A DNA stretch of 64,000 nucleotides, from positions 4,216,001-4,280,000 of the forward strand of contig NZ_CP033926.1 of NCBI RefSeq assembly GCF_003815775.1, given 5' to 3'. Origin of the DNA: Chryseobacterium joostei (GTDB lineage: Bacteria > Bacteroidota > Bacteroidia > Flavobacteriales > Weeksellaceae). This document shows positions 24,487 to 33,738 of this stretch, one piece after another; the first letter of the stretch is position 1; the number at the start of each line of letters is the position of its first letter. Position numbers and translations under genes: made by a program. Below the pieces are notes generated by a model that was not told the DNA's origin, did not search any database, and saw only the letters and a list, made by a program, of their open reading frames with translations.

Positions 24487-25092
24487 TTAGCCTCTTGCTC
24501 TTTCAAGAAGAGTCATCATTAATAATGAAAGGATTACTAAGCTTTCTTCCTCATCGTCAATATCAATTAATCTATCCAATTGAAATCTTCTTCCAAAGAA
24601 TGAAGGCATTTTTTTCAGTTTAAAGTAAGCTTTTCCGTCAATACCAGTTACTGTATAAGATGGATTAAGGAAATATCCGGTAAACATTCCGATGATAGGA
24701 AGTTCACCCACGAAGCTATCCCAGAATCTTACCCAAGCATTGTCTTCCTGTACCTTGAATTTAGGCTGGTCATTAGCATCCAGAATATCATAGCTTGATT
24801 TCCAAAGAGAACGCATCCCTTTTCTTGCCAATCTACCATAGTTTTTATTGTCAACAATGTCATTCAAAGAATAAGATGCATTAAAATCAATCCATTTATT
24901 AGCTCTGATTCTAAAAAGTTCCTTAGTTTTACTTTCGTCATTGAAAACAACAACATCCTCTTTCAACTTGAACATTTTCTGACGTACATACGCTACATAA
25001 TTTCCATTTTTATCCGTAATGTTGAAGTCACTTGCCAGTGTAGAAATTTTGAATTTAAAATCCAGAGGATAGTTTAAATTTTTAAGTACCAT
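24487..25092 (-). CDS. LURP-one-related / scramblase-like protein
   Basis: 201 residues with the tubby-like beta-barrel pattern of the LURP-one-related family: KISTLASDFNITDKNGNYVAYVRQKMFKLKED is the usual start (about 16-47), followed by YDILDANDQPKFKVQEDNAW. The final DDEEESLVILSLLMMTLLERARG carries a hydrophobic helix that could reach the membrane, as in phospholipid scramblases. The function in bacteria is unknown. A TATCTTTG box is at 25122-25129. The downstream lipoprotein gene follows after 18 bases. Confidence 0.75.
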   Translation of the reverse strand: MVLKNLNYPLDFKFKISTLASDFNITDKNGNYVAYVRQKMFKLKEDVVVFNDESKTKELFRIRANKWIDFNASYSLNDIVDNKNYGRLARKGMRSLWKSSYDILDANDQPKFKVQEDNAWVRFWDSFVGELPIIGMFTGYFLNPSYTVTGIDGKAYFKLKKMPSFFGRRFQLDRLIDIDDEEESLVILSLLMMTLLERARG

Positions 25093-25121
25093 GTTAGTTT
25101 ATTTTTTTCATATTTAAGCCG

Positions 25122-25129
25122 CAAAGATA
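25122..25129 (-). promoter_or_regulatory. -7 box of LURP-one/lipoprotein operon
   Basis: The minus strand reads TATCTTTG, 29 bases before the ATG at 25092. Confidence 0.6.
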
Positions 25130-25407
25130 ACGGTTTTTTTAGAGTTATGGAAGATAAGGATATTATGTTAAAATAATAAAAGCTCATAATGAGACATTGT
25201 ACATAACTAGATATAAAATCAAACGATAAAAGATTAAGAAATACAACTTCCTTTAATTTTAATCTCAAGGGTGAATTCTGATTTTTTTACTGAAAAATGA
25301 TAAGCAAAGTGAATTAACTATAATTAATTTGAATTTAGAATTCAAAATATCCATCTGATTCCCAAAACTAGCGATCCATAATTTACCATTTTTCCTCAAA
25401 TAATCCT

Positions 25408-25415
25408 TATTTTTG
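25408..25415 (+). promoter_or_regulatory. -7 box giving a leaderless recR message
   Basis: TATTTTTG, then TAGCT, then the recR ATG at 25421. The normal distance puts transcription start at the A of the start codon, and no Shine-Dalgarno-like sequence lies between. Confidence 0.6.
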
Positions 25416-25420
25416 TAGCT

Positions 25421-26032
25421 ATGGATTACCCAAGTAAAGTTTTGGCAAAGGCAGTTGATGAGATTTCGGGCTTGCCTGGAATTGGAAGAAAAACAGCTTT
25501 AAGATTAGCATTACATTTATTGAAGCAACCCAGTTCCAGAGCGGTAAGTCTTGGAAATTCACTCATTAACCTTGTCAACGAAATAAAATACTGCAAAGAA
25601 TGTCACAATTTCTCTGATTTTGAGATCTGCGAAATTTGTAGTAATGAAAAAAGAAATGGTGAACTAATCTGTATCGTTGAAGATGTACGTGATGTTATTG
25701 CCATTGAAAATACAGGAAAGTATACAGGGAAATATCTTATTCTTGGCGGGAAAATTTCCCCAATGGAGGGAATAGGACCCGGCCAGCTGAACATTCCAAG
25801 TATTGAAAGAAAGCTGAATGACGGGAAAGTAAAGGAATTTATTTTTGCATTAAGTGCTACTATGGAGGGAGATACAACAGCTTATTATATTTATAAGAAG
25901 TTTAAGAACTTCAAGGTGAACTTTTCAAGTATTGCCAGAGGAATCTCGGTAGGGGATGAGCTTGAATATGCTGATGAAATTTCATTGGGAAGATCCATCA
26001 TCAACAGGTTACCGTATAACGAAAAGGATTAG
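25421..26032 (+). CDS. recR: Recombination mediator RecR
   Basis: 203 residues, the normal RecR length. The helix-hairpin-helix is ISGLPGIGRKTALRLALHLL (15-34), the zinc finger is C58-x2-C61...C70-x2-C73, and the Toprim domain starts ICIVEDVRDVIAIE (about 83-96). With RecO it loads RecA onto SSB-coated gaps. It is predicted to be translated from a leaderless message. The glycosyltransferase gene begins two bases after its stop. Confidence 0.96.
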   Translation: MDYPSKVLAKAVDEISGLPGIGRKTALRLALHLLKQPSSRAVSLGNSLINLVNEIKYCKECHNFSDFEICEICSNEKRNGELICIVEDVRDVIAIENTGKYTGKYLILGGKISPMEGIGPGQLNIPSIERKLNDGKVKEFIFALSATMEGDTTAYYIYKKFKNFKVNFSSIARGISVGDELEYADEISLGRSIINRLPYNEKD

Positions 26033-26033
26033 T

Positions 26034-26867
26034 ATGAAGCTGTCAATTATTATTGTTAATTATAATGTTACCCAGTTACTCAGGAATTGCCTTTTATCTA
26101 TTCAGAAATATATAGAAAAGGCAGAATATGAGGTGATTGTAATTGATAATGCTTCTACAGACAGCTCCTGGGGTGATCTTATCCCCGAATTTCCTGATGT
26201 ACAATTTATTTCTTCAAAAAATAATGGTGGTTTTTCAAAAGCGAATAACCAGGCAATACAGGAAGCGAAAGGTGAATATCTGCTGCTTTTAAACCCAGAT
26301 ACAGAATTAGAAGGTTTTTATATGAAAGAACTTCTGGATTTTGCTGATGCCAAGCCTGAATTTGGATGTCTTGGCGTAAGAATGCATGATGTAGAAGGAA
26401 ATTTCCTGCCCGAAAGTAAACGTTCTGTACCGGATATGTTCAATTCCTTTGAAAAGTTGTTTACCAATTTAAAAAAGAATAATTCCAAATCCTATTATAG
26501 AAATGATATTGGAGAAGAGGAGATTGCTGATGTAGATGTAATTACAGGTGCTTTTTTACTGATAAAAAAAGAAGTTTACAAAAATATTGGAGGCTTGGAT
26601 GAATCCTATTTTATGTATGGGGAAGACATTGATCTTTGCTACACCCTGTTAAGAAAAGGATATAAGAACTATTATTATGGTAAGGTCTCTATTCTTCATC
26701 ATAAAGGAGAGAGCACCGTAAAGAATGATGTTTATCTGAAACGTTTCTATGGTGCCATGCAGATCTTTATTGATAAGTATTATAAAGATGATAAGCCCAT
26801 GCAATATTCCTTTCTGAAGGCAGGTCTAAAGCTTCGCTACCAGATTGAGAAAATTAAATTGAAATAA
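26034..26867 (+). CDS. Glycosyltransferase family 2
   Basis: 277 residues from the ATG at 26034, one base past the recR stop. An upstream in-frame ATG would overlap recR heavily and adds no domain. The GT-A fold shows IIIVNYN (5-11), VIDNASTDSS (about 41-50), NNGGFSKANN (about 64-73) and the metal-binding LLLNPDTELEG. The WbbL/rhamnosyl-type ending includes MYGEDIDLCYTLLRKGYK. It should add a sugar to a cell-surface glycan at the inner membrane face. Coupling to recR is probably only transcriptional. Confidence 0.9.
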   Translation: MKLSIIIVNYNVTQLLRNCLLSIQKYIEKAEYEVIVIDNASTDSSWGDLIPEFPDVQFISSKNNGGFSKANNQAIQEAKGEYLLLLNPDTELEGFYMKELLDFADAKPEFGCLGVRMHDVEGNFLPESKRSVPDMFNSFEKLFTNLKKNNSKSYYRNDIGEEEIADVDVITGAFLLIKKEVYKNIGGLDESYFMYGEDIDLCYTLLRKGYKNYYYGKVSILHHKGESTVKNDVYLKRFYGAMQIFIDKYYKDDKPMQYSFLKAGLKLRYQIEKIKLK

Positions 26868-26886
26868 AGAACTTAAATATCAAATA

Positions 26887-26914
26887 AAAAAGCAACTCAA
26901 ATTGAGTTGCTTTT
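26887..26914. terminator. Shared terminator of glycosyltransferase and secG
   Basis: AAAAAGCAACTCAA pairs with TTGAGTTGCTTTT in a convergent gene pair, with T-runs on both sides. Confidence 0.85.
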
Positions 26915-26938
26915 GTTGTATGTAGAAAAATAATCTTC

Positions 26939-27292
26939 TTATTTTGCGGGTGTAGCTGGTGCCTGAACCGGTGTAGCTGTTTTAGAAGAAGCAGGAGCCG
27001 ATTGCTTAGCCGGAACTTCTTTTTTTACTGGTTGTTGTCCCGGAGCCACTTGTGATGGTTTTCCCGTAATAACAACGCTTAAAAGGATAAGAACGATGAT
27101 AGTTCCGCCTAGGGTCCATGTTGCTTTTTCCATGAAATCATTGGTTCTTTGTACTCCAAACTGAGCAGATGATGCCCCTCCGAAAGTACTGGAAAGACCT
27201 CCACCTTTTGGGTTTTGAGCCATAACAATAATCACCAATAAAACACTGGCAACCATAATAAGAACCATCAATAGTGTAAATATAGTATCCAT
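26939..27292 (-). CDS. secG: Preprotein translocase subunit SecG
   Basis: 117 residues. Two transmembrane helices (about 4-24 and 55-75) flank the conserved loop AQNPKGGGLSSTFGG (25-39). SecG assists the SecYEG channel in the inner membrane. After residue 78 comes a tail of about 40 residues rich in Pro, Ala, Lys and Gln, longer than E. coli SecG but common in Bacteroidota. The promoter is an exact TTTG-N19-TAAATTTG. Confidence 0.93.
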   Translation of the reverse strand: MDTIFTLLMVLIMVASVLLVIIVMAQNPKGGGLSSTFGGASSAQFGVQRTNDFMEKATWTLGGTIIVLILLSVVITGKPSQVAPGQQPVKKEVPAKQSAPASSKTATPVQAPATPAK

Positions 27293-27317
27293 TAATTCTG
27301 ATATCTTTTTGAATGGG

Positions 27318-27348
27318 CAAATTTAATGTTTTTTTACTGAATGACAAA
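27318..27348 (-). promoter_or_regulatory. Consensus secG promoter
   Basis: TTTG (complement of 27345-27348), 19 bases, then TAAATTTG (complement of 27318-27325), which matches the Bacteroidota consensus at every defined position. The leader is about 20 bases. Confidence 0.8.
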
Positions 27349-27523
27349 AAAAGATGTTGGGAAATGTGGATCAACTACTAAAAATTAAAAATAAAATAAA
27401 GATTTAATGCTTAAAATAGATGGATAGGCTCATAAGAGTGTTGGGAATTTACCACTAAATTATTTTTATGAAGATTGAGTTTGAATTTCAAAATTCATTA
27501 AAATCACGAAGAGATCAGAAAAT

Positions 27524-27558
27524 AAAAAAGACTATCCCAAAAGTGAGATAGTCTTTTT
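27524..27558 (-). terminator. Terminator of M16 protease operon
   Basis: AAAAAGACTATC (27524-27535) pairs with GATAGTCTTTTT (27547-27558); it starts 20 bases past the stop at 27579. Confidence 0.9.
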
Positions 27559-27578
27559 TTATAAAAATGATTTGTTTT

Positions 27579-29609
27579 TTATTTAAAGTCAGAATCCTTA
27601 GCCTGATTTAGCTGATAGGATTGTACTGACAGATTGATATCCATACCACCCATGTTCTGAATAATGGTAAATGGAAGCTTTACACCAGATACATCCTTGT
27701 AGTCAGCAAAGCTTGTAGGAATGGAACCTCCTTCACCCGCTTTTATTTCACCCGTTTTAAGACCTGTCTTTACGCTGTAATAGTAGGTTTGTTTTGGGCC
27801 TTTTACAACATAAGAATCTTCATTGTTGTATTTTTCAATACCGGCTAGTTTTAAATCTGTTTTTTTTGCAAAATTAAGTTCCGGGAAAGGGTCAGATTCA
27901 GCCATCAAAGATTTTTGCTGCTCATTCAGCGGAATTTTTTGTCCCTGTGCTTCTGCATATCCATCTTTACCATCAAAAACGATCTTCTGAAGAGTATTAC
28001 CCATCATTTTCATTTCCATCATCATTTTTCCTCCTTTTCCCTCAATCAGTTTTATGCTCATATCCATACCTTGTACTTTGGTAGTGGCATCAGCAGTAAC
28101 GGAGGTTACTTTTTGAACGGCTGCCAATCCTCCAACGGCATTAATGTATTTATCCACTACAGAGCCAATGGTTACATTGGCATCCACCTTTTGTGCTGCA
28201 GGTTTTGAAACTGGATTTGCTTCCTTATCAAAGTATTTTACAGGGTAACCTAGTTTTTCCAGTCCTTCAGCAATATCAGAAGCCTTACCGGCAACGAAGA
28301 TTCTGCTTTGGTTAGGGAAGATCGTTGCTTTTACCGCATTAGATACATCTGCTGCAGTTACCTTGTCAATAGATTTTAAATAGTTGGTATAGAAATCTGC
28401 CGGAAGATCCTGCACCTTTTGATCCAAAGCAAACTTGGCAACGATTCCGGGCTTTTCCAGAGACATAATGAAAGCGCCTTTTAGTCTTGCTTTAGCATTC
28501 TCAAGTTCTTCAGGTTTTACCGTAGAAATCGCATTAAGTTCATTCATTAATTCCTTAATCGCCTTGTCTGTAACCTCATTTCTTACGCTTGTTTCTGCCG
28601 AAAAATTAGGAGAATATTTACTTGGCTGCATACTGGAATAGGCACCGTATGTAAATCCATTTTTCTCTCTAAGGTTCATGAAAAGTCTGGCTTCACCGCC
28701 ACCCCCTAAAATATAGTTGGCAATAGTAGCAGGGAAGTAGTTTGGATCTTTCATGTTCAAAGTATTCAGGTTTCCTACTTCTAATACAGATTGTACTGCA
28801 GAGGGAACATCCACCACGTTAATTTCTGTTTTGGAAACATTGGAAGCAGGTTCTAAAGCTGCAAACTTCGTATTTGATTTCTTCCAGTTTCCAAATGATT
28901 TTTCAACCAAAGGTTTGATCTGATCAAATTTTACATCTCCTACAATTACTAAATAGGCATTTTCCGGAGCGTAGTATTTATTGTAAATATTCTGGATATC
29001 TGCCAATTGGATCTTATTGATGGATTCTACCGTTTCAAACTCTCCTCGTGAAGTGTTTTTACCATATTTCAAAGCATTGGAGACTCTTTCAGCAATGGAA
29101 GATGCATTTTTCTCGTCAGCTTTTAAGCCTTCAATGGTTCTTTCCTTTGCATTTTGAAGCTCTTCTGCAGAGAATTTTGGATTAACGATAGCATCAGCCA
29201 TCAGCCCCAATACTTCAGGGAAATATTTTGAAAGTGAGTTGGAAGATGCACCATTAGAGGAAAAACTTAGATTGGCTCCTAAAAAGTCAACCTTTTTATT
29301 AAACTCATCTTTACTAAGATTTGTAGTACCATTATCAAGCTGTTCTGCCATAATCTGGCTTACTCCGGCTATATTTCCTTCATAGTAAGGAGGCCTGTCC
29401 ATGGTAAGAGTGGTGTTTACCCTTGGTAGTTTATTGTTTTCAACAACCATTACAGTAAGCCCGTTGCTTAGCTGAAAGGTTTTTGGTTTAGCAATGTTAA
29501 CGGCAGGAGTAGGTCCTGGTTTTGGCATTGCATTAATATCTATTTTTTGTGCGGAAAGCATTCCTGCAAATAAAAATGCCGCTGCTATATAGGTGAATTG
29601 CTTTTTCAT
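27579..29609 (-). CDS. M16-like inactive subunit fused to a LolA-like domain
   Basis: 676 residues with a signal peptide (FTYIAAAFLFAGMLSAQ). Residues about 40-470 form the M16 peptidase repeats, but the zinc motif HxxEH is missing: the equivalent site reads NIAGVSQIMAEQLDNGT. The partner-type motif EARLFMNLREKNGFTYGAY (about 305-323) supplies the Arg/Tyr of inactive subunits. Residues about 490-676 add a domain resembling LolA/LolB-type lipoprotein carriers (VDKYINAVGGLAAVQ start, then FDGKDGYAEAQG and YYYSVKTGLKTGEIK). It probably pairs with the active subunit seven bases upstream in the periplasm. Confidence 0.82.
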   Translation of the reverse strand: MKKQFTYIAAAFLFAGMLSAQKIDINAMPKPGPTPAVNIAKPKTFQLSNGLTVMVVENNKLPRVNTTLTMDRPPYYEGNIAGVSQIMAEQLDNGTTNLSKDEFNKKVDFLGANLSFSSNGASSNSLSKYFPEVLGLMADAIVNPKFSAEELQNAKERTIEGLKADEKNASSIAERVSNALKYGKNTSRGEFETVESINKIQLADIQNIYNKYYAPENAYLVIVGDVKFDQIKPLVEKSFGNWKKSNTKFAALEPASNVSKTEINVVDVPSAVQSVLEVGNLNTLNMKDPNYFPATIANYILGGGGEARLFMNLREKNGFTYGAYSSMQPSKYSPNFSAETSVRNEVTDKAIKELMNELNAISTVKPEELENAKARLKGAFIMSLEKPGIVAKFALDQKVQDLPADFYTNYLKSIDKVTAADVSNAVKATIFPNQSRIFVAGKASDIAEGLEKLGYPVKYFDKEANPVSKPAAQKVDANVTIGSVVDKYINAVGGLAAVQKVTSVTADATTKVQGMDMSIKLIEGKGGKMMMEMKMMGNTLQKIVFDGKDGYAEAQGQKIPLNEQQKSLMAESDPFPELNFAKKTDLKLAGIEKYNNEDSYVVKGPKQTYYYSVKTGLKTGEIKAGEGGSIPTSFADYKDVSGVKLPFTIIQNMGGMDINLSVQSYQLNQAKDSDFK

Positions 29610-29616
29610 GGGTAAA

Positions 29617-30930
29617 TTATTTTTTCTCAGGAACGTAGTTGATGATGATTCTTTGGTTAGAATTCAGATACTTTTTAGCTGCATTTTGCAGATCTTGCTT
29701 TGTAATAGACCTGTAAATGTCAATTTCTTTATTGATAAGATTTGTATTTCCCATCAATACATGGTTGGTTGCCAAAGAAGCAGCGATACCCTGAATGCTT
29801 GAATTTTGATTGACAAACTGATTTTCAAACTGGTTTTGGATCTTCTGATAATCTTCATCCGAAATTAAAGTATTCTGAAGTTTTTTGATCTCAGCATCAA
29901 TATCAGTCTGTAAAGTCTGCTTAGTTGTCTGTCCCATTGGAATCGCAAAGAATGCAAAAATACTGTAATCTTCAAGTCCCTGATTGAAAGCAGCTACCTG
30001 AAGTGCTTTTTTATCCTGATCTACCAGTTTTTTGTACAAAACAGAAGATTTGCCATTACTTAGATAAGACGAAAGCATATCTAGCACATACGCATCTTTT
30101 TCTTTATTGGCAGGGGTTCTGTAAGCAAAAACATAGGCAGGAAGCTGAATGTTCGGATCAGTTGCCGTAACTTCTTTTTCCTGAGTAATAGGAGCATCTT
30201 TAGGGAAATCCTTTGGATAAACAGTTCCTTTTGGAATAGCTCCATAATATTCTGCAATCCACTTTTTAGTCTGTTCAGGTTTAATGTCTCCTGCTACTAC
30301 TAAAGTTGCGTTGTTAGGAACATAGAATTTCTTATAAAAAGCCTGAAATTCTTCAAGCTTAGCCGCATTCAGATCCTCCATAGAACCTATGGTAGGCCAG
30401 TTATAAGGGTGATTGGTAAACAAATTCTTTTGAATGGTTGAAAAAAGATTTCCATAAGGTTGGTTGTCCATTCTCAGTCTTTTCTCCTCTTTTACCACTT
30501 CTCTTTGTGTATCTACACCAACCTGATTGATCTCGGCATGGCGCATTCTTTCAGACTCCATCCAAAGTCCAAGTTGTTCGTTGTTGGATGGGAAAGTTTC
30601 ATAGTAATAGGTTCTGTCGTTGGTTGTATTGGCATTATTGTCGCCTCCATTTGAAGAAACGATCTTAAACCATTCACCTCTCTTAATATTAGGGGTTCCC
30701 TCAAATAAAAGGTGTTCAAAGAAGTGTGCAAAACCGGTTCTTCCCTTTACTTCATCCTTTGCACCTACATGATACATTACTCCTGTTGTTACTACCGGAG
30801 CTGAATTATCCTGATGAAGAATTACATGAAGACCATTGGGAAGATCATATTCTTCGAATTTTATTTGCTGTGCATTCAGCATAAGCCCGAAGAAAGCTAC
30901 GGCAGCAGCAGAAATAAGTCGTTTTTTCAT
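29617..30930 (-). CDS. M16 zinc peptidase, active subunit
   Basis: 437 residues with a signal peptide (KKRLISAAAVAFFGLMLNAQ). The inverted zinc motif is HFFEH (69-73), with the third ligand about 75 residues later in KEEKRL (Glu148/149). Such pitrilysin-family proteins cleave peptides in the periplasm as heterodimers with an inactive partner, encoded here by the next gene. Substrates are unknown. No clear promoter box was found in the spacer upstream. Confidence 0.9.
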   Translation of the reverse strand: MKKRLISAAAVAFFGLMLNAQQIKFEEYDLPNGLHVILHQDNSAPVVTTGVMYHVGAKDEVKGRTGFAHFFEHLLFEGTPNIKRGEWFKIVSSNGGDNNANTTNDRTYYYETFPSNNEQLGLWMESERMRHAEINQVGVDTQREVVKEEKRLRMDNQPYGNLFSTIQKNLFTNHPYNWPTIGSMEDLNAAKLEEFQAFYKKFYVPNNATLVVAGDIKPEQTKKWIAEYYGAIPKGTVYPKDFPKDAPITQEKEVTATDPNIQLPAYVFAYRTPANKEKDAYVLDMLSSYLSNGKSSVLYKKLVDQDKKALQVAAFNQGLEDYSIFAFFAIPMGQTTKQTLQTDIDAEIKKLQNTLISDEDYQKIQNQFENQFVNQNSSIQGIAASLATNHVLMGNTNLINKEIDIYRSITKQDLQNAAKKYLNSNQRIIINYVPEKK

Positions 30931-30993
30931 AAAGTTTGAAATTGTTTATCAATTAGTAGGAAAAGTGAATTAAATGTTACATACCTATGCACC

Positions 30994-31119
30994 AGAAGTT
31001 AGATATAGAGGGTAGAAGTTAGAAATAATATATTGATGAATTTTATTTTCAAATGAAAAAACACCTCTGTTTCAATAGCTGGCTCTCCTAATATTTAGCT
31101 TCTAATGTTTAACTTCTAC
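30994..31119. repeat. Short repeats AGAAGTTAGA and complement
   Basis: AGAAGTTAGA occurs at 30994-31003 and 31014-31023, and GTAGAAGTTA (31012-31021) is matched exactly by its complement TAACTTCTAC at 31110-31119. The spacer has no gene. It may be a worn fragment of a dispersed repeat. Confidence 0.35.
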
Positions 31120-31127
31120 AATCAAAA

Positions 31128-31158
31128 TTTGAATTCTCCTTTGAATACATTAATTTTG
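31128..31158 (+). promoter_or_regulatory. Consensus promoter of uvrD-like gene
   Basis: TTTG (31128-31131), 19 bases, then TAATTTTG (31151-31158). A GTG inside the -7 box (31158) is therefore not the start codon, which sets the true start at ATG 31182. Confidence 0.75.
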
Positions 31159-31181
31159 TGTTCCCAAAATTTTTTTGCAGT

Positions 31182-33512
31182 ATGGATTATTTGAAAGGAC
31201 TCAACGAATCACAATATGAAGCCGTTACCTCTTTACAAGGACCTTTGATGGTGCTTGCGGGAGCCGGTTCCGGTAAAACACGTGTGCTTACCATGCGTAT
31301 AGCCCATTTAATACACAACGGAATAGACCCTTTCAATATCCTTGCACTTACCTTTACCAATAAAGCAGCCCGTGAAATGAAAGAGCGTATTGCGAAGGTA
31401 GTGGGTGACAGCAATGCAAGAAGTCTTTGGATGGGAACTTTTCACTCTGTTTTTGCAAGAATTCTAAGGATTGAAGCTCATTATCTTGGCTATCCTTCCA
31501 ATTTTACCATTTATGATCAGCAGGATGCATTGAATGTAATTAAAAAGGTACTGAAAGACATGAACATTGATGCTGACCTTTACAAACCTAAAAAAGTTCA
31601 GGCTAGAATTTCAACCTACAAAAACAATTTGATTACTGTAAAGGCCTATTTCAACAATCCTGAACTCATGGAAGCGGATGAAAAGGCAAACATGAAATTT
31701 ATCGGACAGATTTATCAGAGATACGTAGATGCATGTTTCAGAAACGGCTCTATGGATTTTGATGATCTTTTGTTAAAAACCAATGAATTACTGACCCGTT
31801 TCCCTGAAGTGCTTGCAAAATATCAGGATAGATTTAGGTATATCATGGTAGATGAGTACCAGGATACAAACCATTCTCAGTATCTTATTGTAAAAGCATT
31901 GGCTTCAAAATTTGAGAATATTTGTGTGGTGGGAGATGATGCACAATCTATTTACTCATTCCGTGGTGCGAATATTTATAACATCCTGAATTTTAAAAAG
32001 GATTATCCGGATGCTATTACAGTATCCTTGGAACAAAACTACCGTTCTACCCAGAATATCGTAAATGCAGCCAATGTTGTTATTGCGAAAAACTTACAGC
32101 AGTTTAAGAAAAATGTCTTCAGTGATAATGAAGAGGGAGACAAAATTAAAATATACCGTTCTCTATCAGATGCTGATGAGGCCAATTTCGTAGCCGGAAA
32201 TATCTGGGAACTTCGTAACCGTGATCAGAGAAAATACAGCGATTTTGCTATTTTATACAGAACAAACTCTCAGACCAGAGCATTTGAAGATGCCTTGAGA
32301 CGTAAAAATATTCCTTACAAGGTATACGGAGGACTTTCATTTTACCAAAGAAAAGAGGTTAAGGATTTAATAGGATATCTACGCCTTTTAATCAATGAAA
32401 ATGACTCTGAGGCATTGATGAGAATCATTAATTATCCCACAAGAGGAATTGGAGAAACCACGCAGAATAAACTGATTGTTTTTGCAGATGCACAAAACGT
32501 TTCCATCTCAAAGGTCTTGGATAATTTACCGATGTATGCTCCTCAGTTGGGCTTAAATAATGGTGTTTTAAACAAACTAAATGATTTCTGGTCTATGATT
32601 AAAGCGTTTCAGGTACTATTAAAGACCGAAACTGCCTACAGCGTTGCTATGGAAGTGGCAAAACGTAGTGGCTTAATCAAGTTTTTAAAGGATGATCAGA
32701 CGCCGGAGGGAATTTCAAGGGTAGAAAACGTTCAGGAATTGATGAACTCTATGCAAGGGTTTATTGAAGAACAAATGCAGTTGGAAGATGGAGATCCAAG
32801 TTTGTCCAACTTCCTTGAAAACATTGCACTTTCAGCAGATACACAGGATAAAAACCTTGAAGATGATATGGTTTCATTGATGACCATTCACCTTTCAAAA
32901 GGATTGGAGTTCCCAGTGGTACATTTGGTTGGTCTTGAGGAGAATCTTTTCCCAAGCTTTATGAGTTCTGCAACAAGAGAAGATCTTGAAGAAGAAAGAA
33001 GACTGTTCTATGTAGCTTTGACAAGGGCAGAAAAGCAAGTGTTTTTCTCCTACGCAGTGTCACGTTTCCAGTGGGGAAAAATTACAGATGCAGAACCATC
33101 AAGATTTCTAAGCGAGATTGATGATGAATATATTGAGTTCCTTAATCCTGTACTGGAAAAAAGATTTATCAACAATTCTGGGGTGAGATCCAATATTTTT
33201 GATGAGCATCCATCTGAGCAGAAAGCTTTCAAAAGAGTTGAGAAAAAGACCATTGACCGGGGAGATAATTCGGCACCCGCTCCTGAACAGAGAAAACTAA
33301 AACCTGTAAGCACGGCAAAAATCATTAATCCAAGTGGAGCTTCCTCTCAGGATATTGAAGTTGGAGATAAGGTGAGACATGATCGTTTCGGAATTGGAGA
33401 AGTCTCCTTTCTGGATGGAACAGATCCTCAAAATATCAAGGCAAAAGTTGTCTTCATACACGAGGGAGAGAAAAACCTTATCCTGAAATATGCTAAACTG
33501 ACAAAGATCTAA
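31182..33512 (+). CDS. UvrD/PcrA superfamily 1 DNA helicase
   Basis: 776 residues from ATG 31182, the start set by the promoter position. The SF1A motifs are in order: Q-motif LNESQYEAV, Walker A AGAGSGKT (26-33), TFTNKAAREM, VDEYQDTNHSQY (motif II), GDDAQSIYSFRGA (III), QNYRS (IV), and later TIHLSKGLEF and VALTRAEKQ (V-VI). The C-terminus has the UvrD/PcrA Tudor-like module (VGDKVRHDRFGIGEV). It translocates 3'-5' in repair and in removing stalled polymerase. Which of UvrD or PcrA it mirrors is not resolvable. Confidence 0.94.
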   Translation: MDYLKGLNESQYEAVTSLQGPLMVLAGAGSGKTRVLTMRIAHLIHNGIDPFNILALTFTNKAAREMKERIAKVVGDSNARSLWMGTFHSVFARILRIEAHYLGYPSNFTIYDQQDALNVIKKVLKDMNIDADLYKPKKVQARISTYKNNLITVKAYFNNPELMEADEKANMKFIGQIYQRYVDACFRNGSMDFDDLLLKTNELLTRFPEVLAKYQDRFRYIMVDEYQDTNHSQYLIVKALASKFENICVVGDDAQSIYSFRGANIYNILNFKKDYPDAITVSLEQNYRSTQNIVNAANVVIAKNLQQFKKNVFSDNEEGDKIKIYRSLSDADEANFVAGNIWELRNRDQRKYSDFAILYRTNSQTRAFEDALRRKNIPYKVYGGLSFYQRKEVKDLIGYLRLLINENDSEALMRIINYPTRGIGETTQNKLIVFADAQNVSISKVLDNLPMYAPQLGLNNGVLNKLNDFWSMIKAFQVLLKTETAYSVAMEVAKRSGLIKFLKDDQTPEGISRVENVQELMNSMQGFIEEQMQLEDGDPSLSNFLENIALSADTQDKNLEDDMVSLMTIHLSKGLEFPVVHLVGLEENLFPSFMSSATREDLEEERRLFYVALTRAEKQVFFSYAVSRFQWGKITDAEPSRFLSEIDDEYIEFLNPVLEKRFINNSGVRSNIFDEHPSEQKAFKRVEKKTIDRGDNSAPAPEQRKLKPVSTAKIINPSGASSQDIEVGDKVRHDRFGIGEVSFLDGTDPQNIKAKVVFIHEGEKNLILKYAKLTKI

Positions 33513-33534
33513 GCTGAAAATAATATAAGAATAG

Positions 33535-33569
33535 AAGCGAACTCAATTTTTGGGGTTCGCTTTTTTTTG
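33535..33569 (+). terminator. Terminator of uvrD-like gene
   Basis: AAGCGAAC (33535-33542) pairs with GTTCGCTT (33555-33562), followed by TTTTTTG. Confidence 0.85.
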
Positions 33570-33662
33570 TTAAAATCTATAAGGTTTACTTTAAAAATAG
33601 TATTTTTAATAAGGGATAGAAATAAACAATAAATATTTTTTATAAAAACAAAGTCTATTGAT

Positions 33663-33693
33663 TTTGTGGACTAATAAATAAGTTTTACATTTG
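33663..33693 (+). promoter_or_regulatory. Consensus promoter of TonB receptor
   Basis: TTTG (33663-33666), 19 bases, then TACATTTG (33686-33693). The start would be near 33700, with a leader of about 40 bases. Confidence 0.8.
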
Positions 33694-33738
33694 CGCTCTG
33701 TAAAAAAACATAAATGTTCAATTAATTGAGTAAACTAT

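Larger units (their letters stand above)
25093..25420. other. Gene-free divergent spacer
   Basis: It holds the leftward -7 box at 25122-25129 and the rightward recR box at 25408-25415. Nothing else is supported; the sequence is AT-rich without a coding frame. Confidence 0.5.

Noticed and set aside
31158..31181. GTG start for the helicase
   Set aside because: It lies inside the -7 box of a consensus promoter; the ATG at 31182 gives the normal N-terminus.
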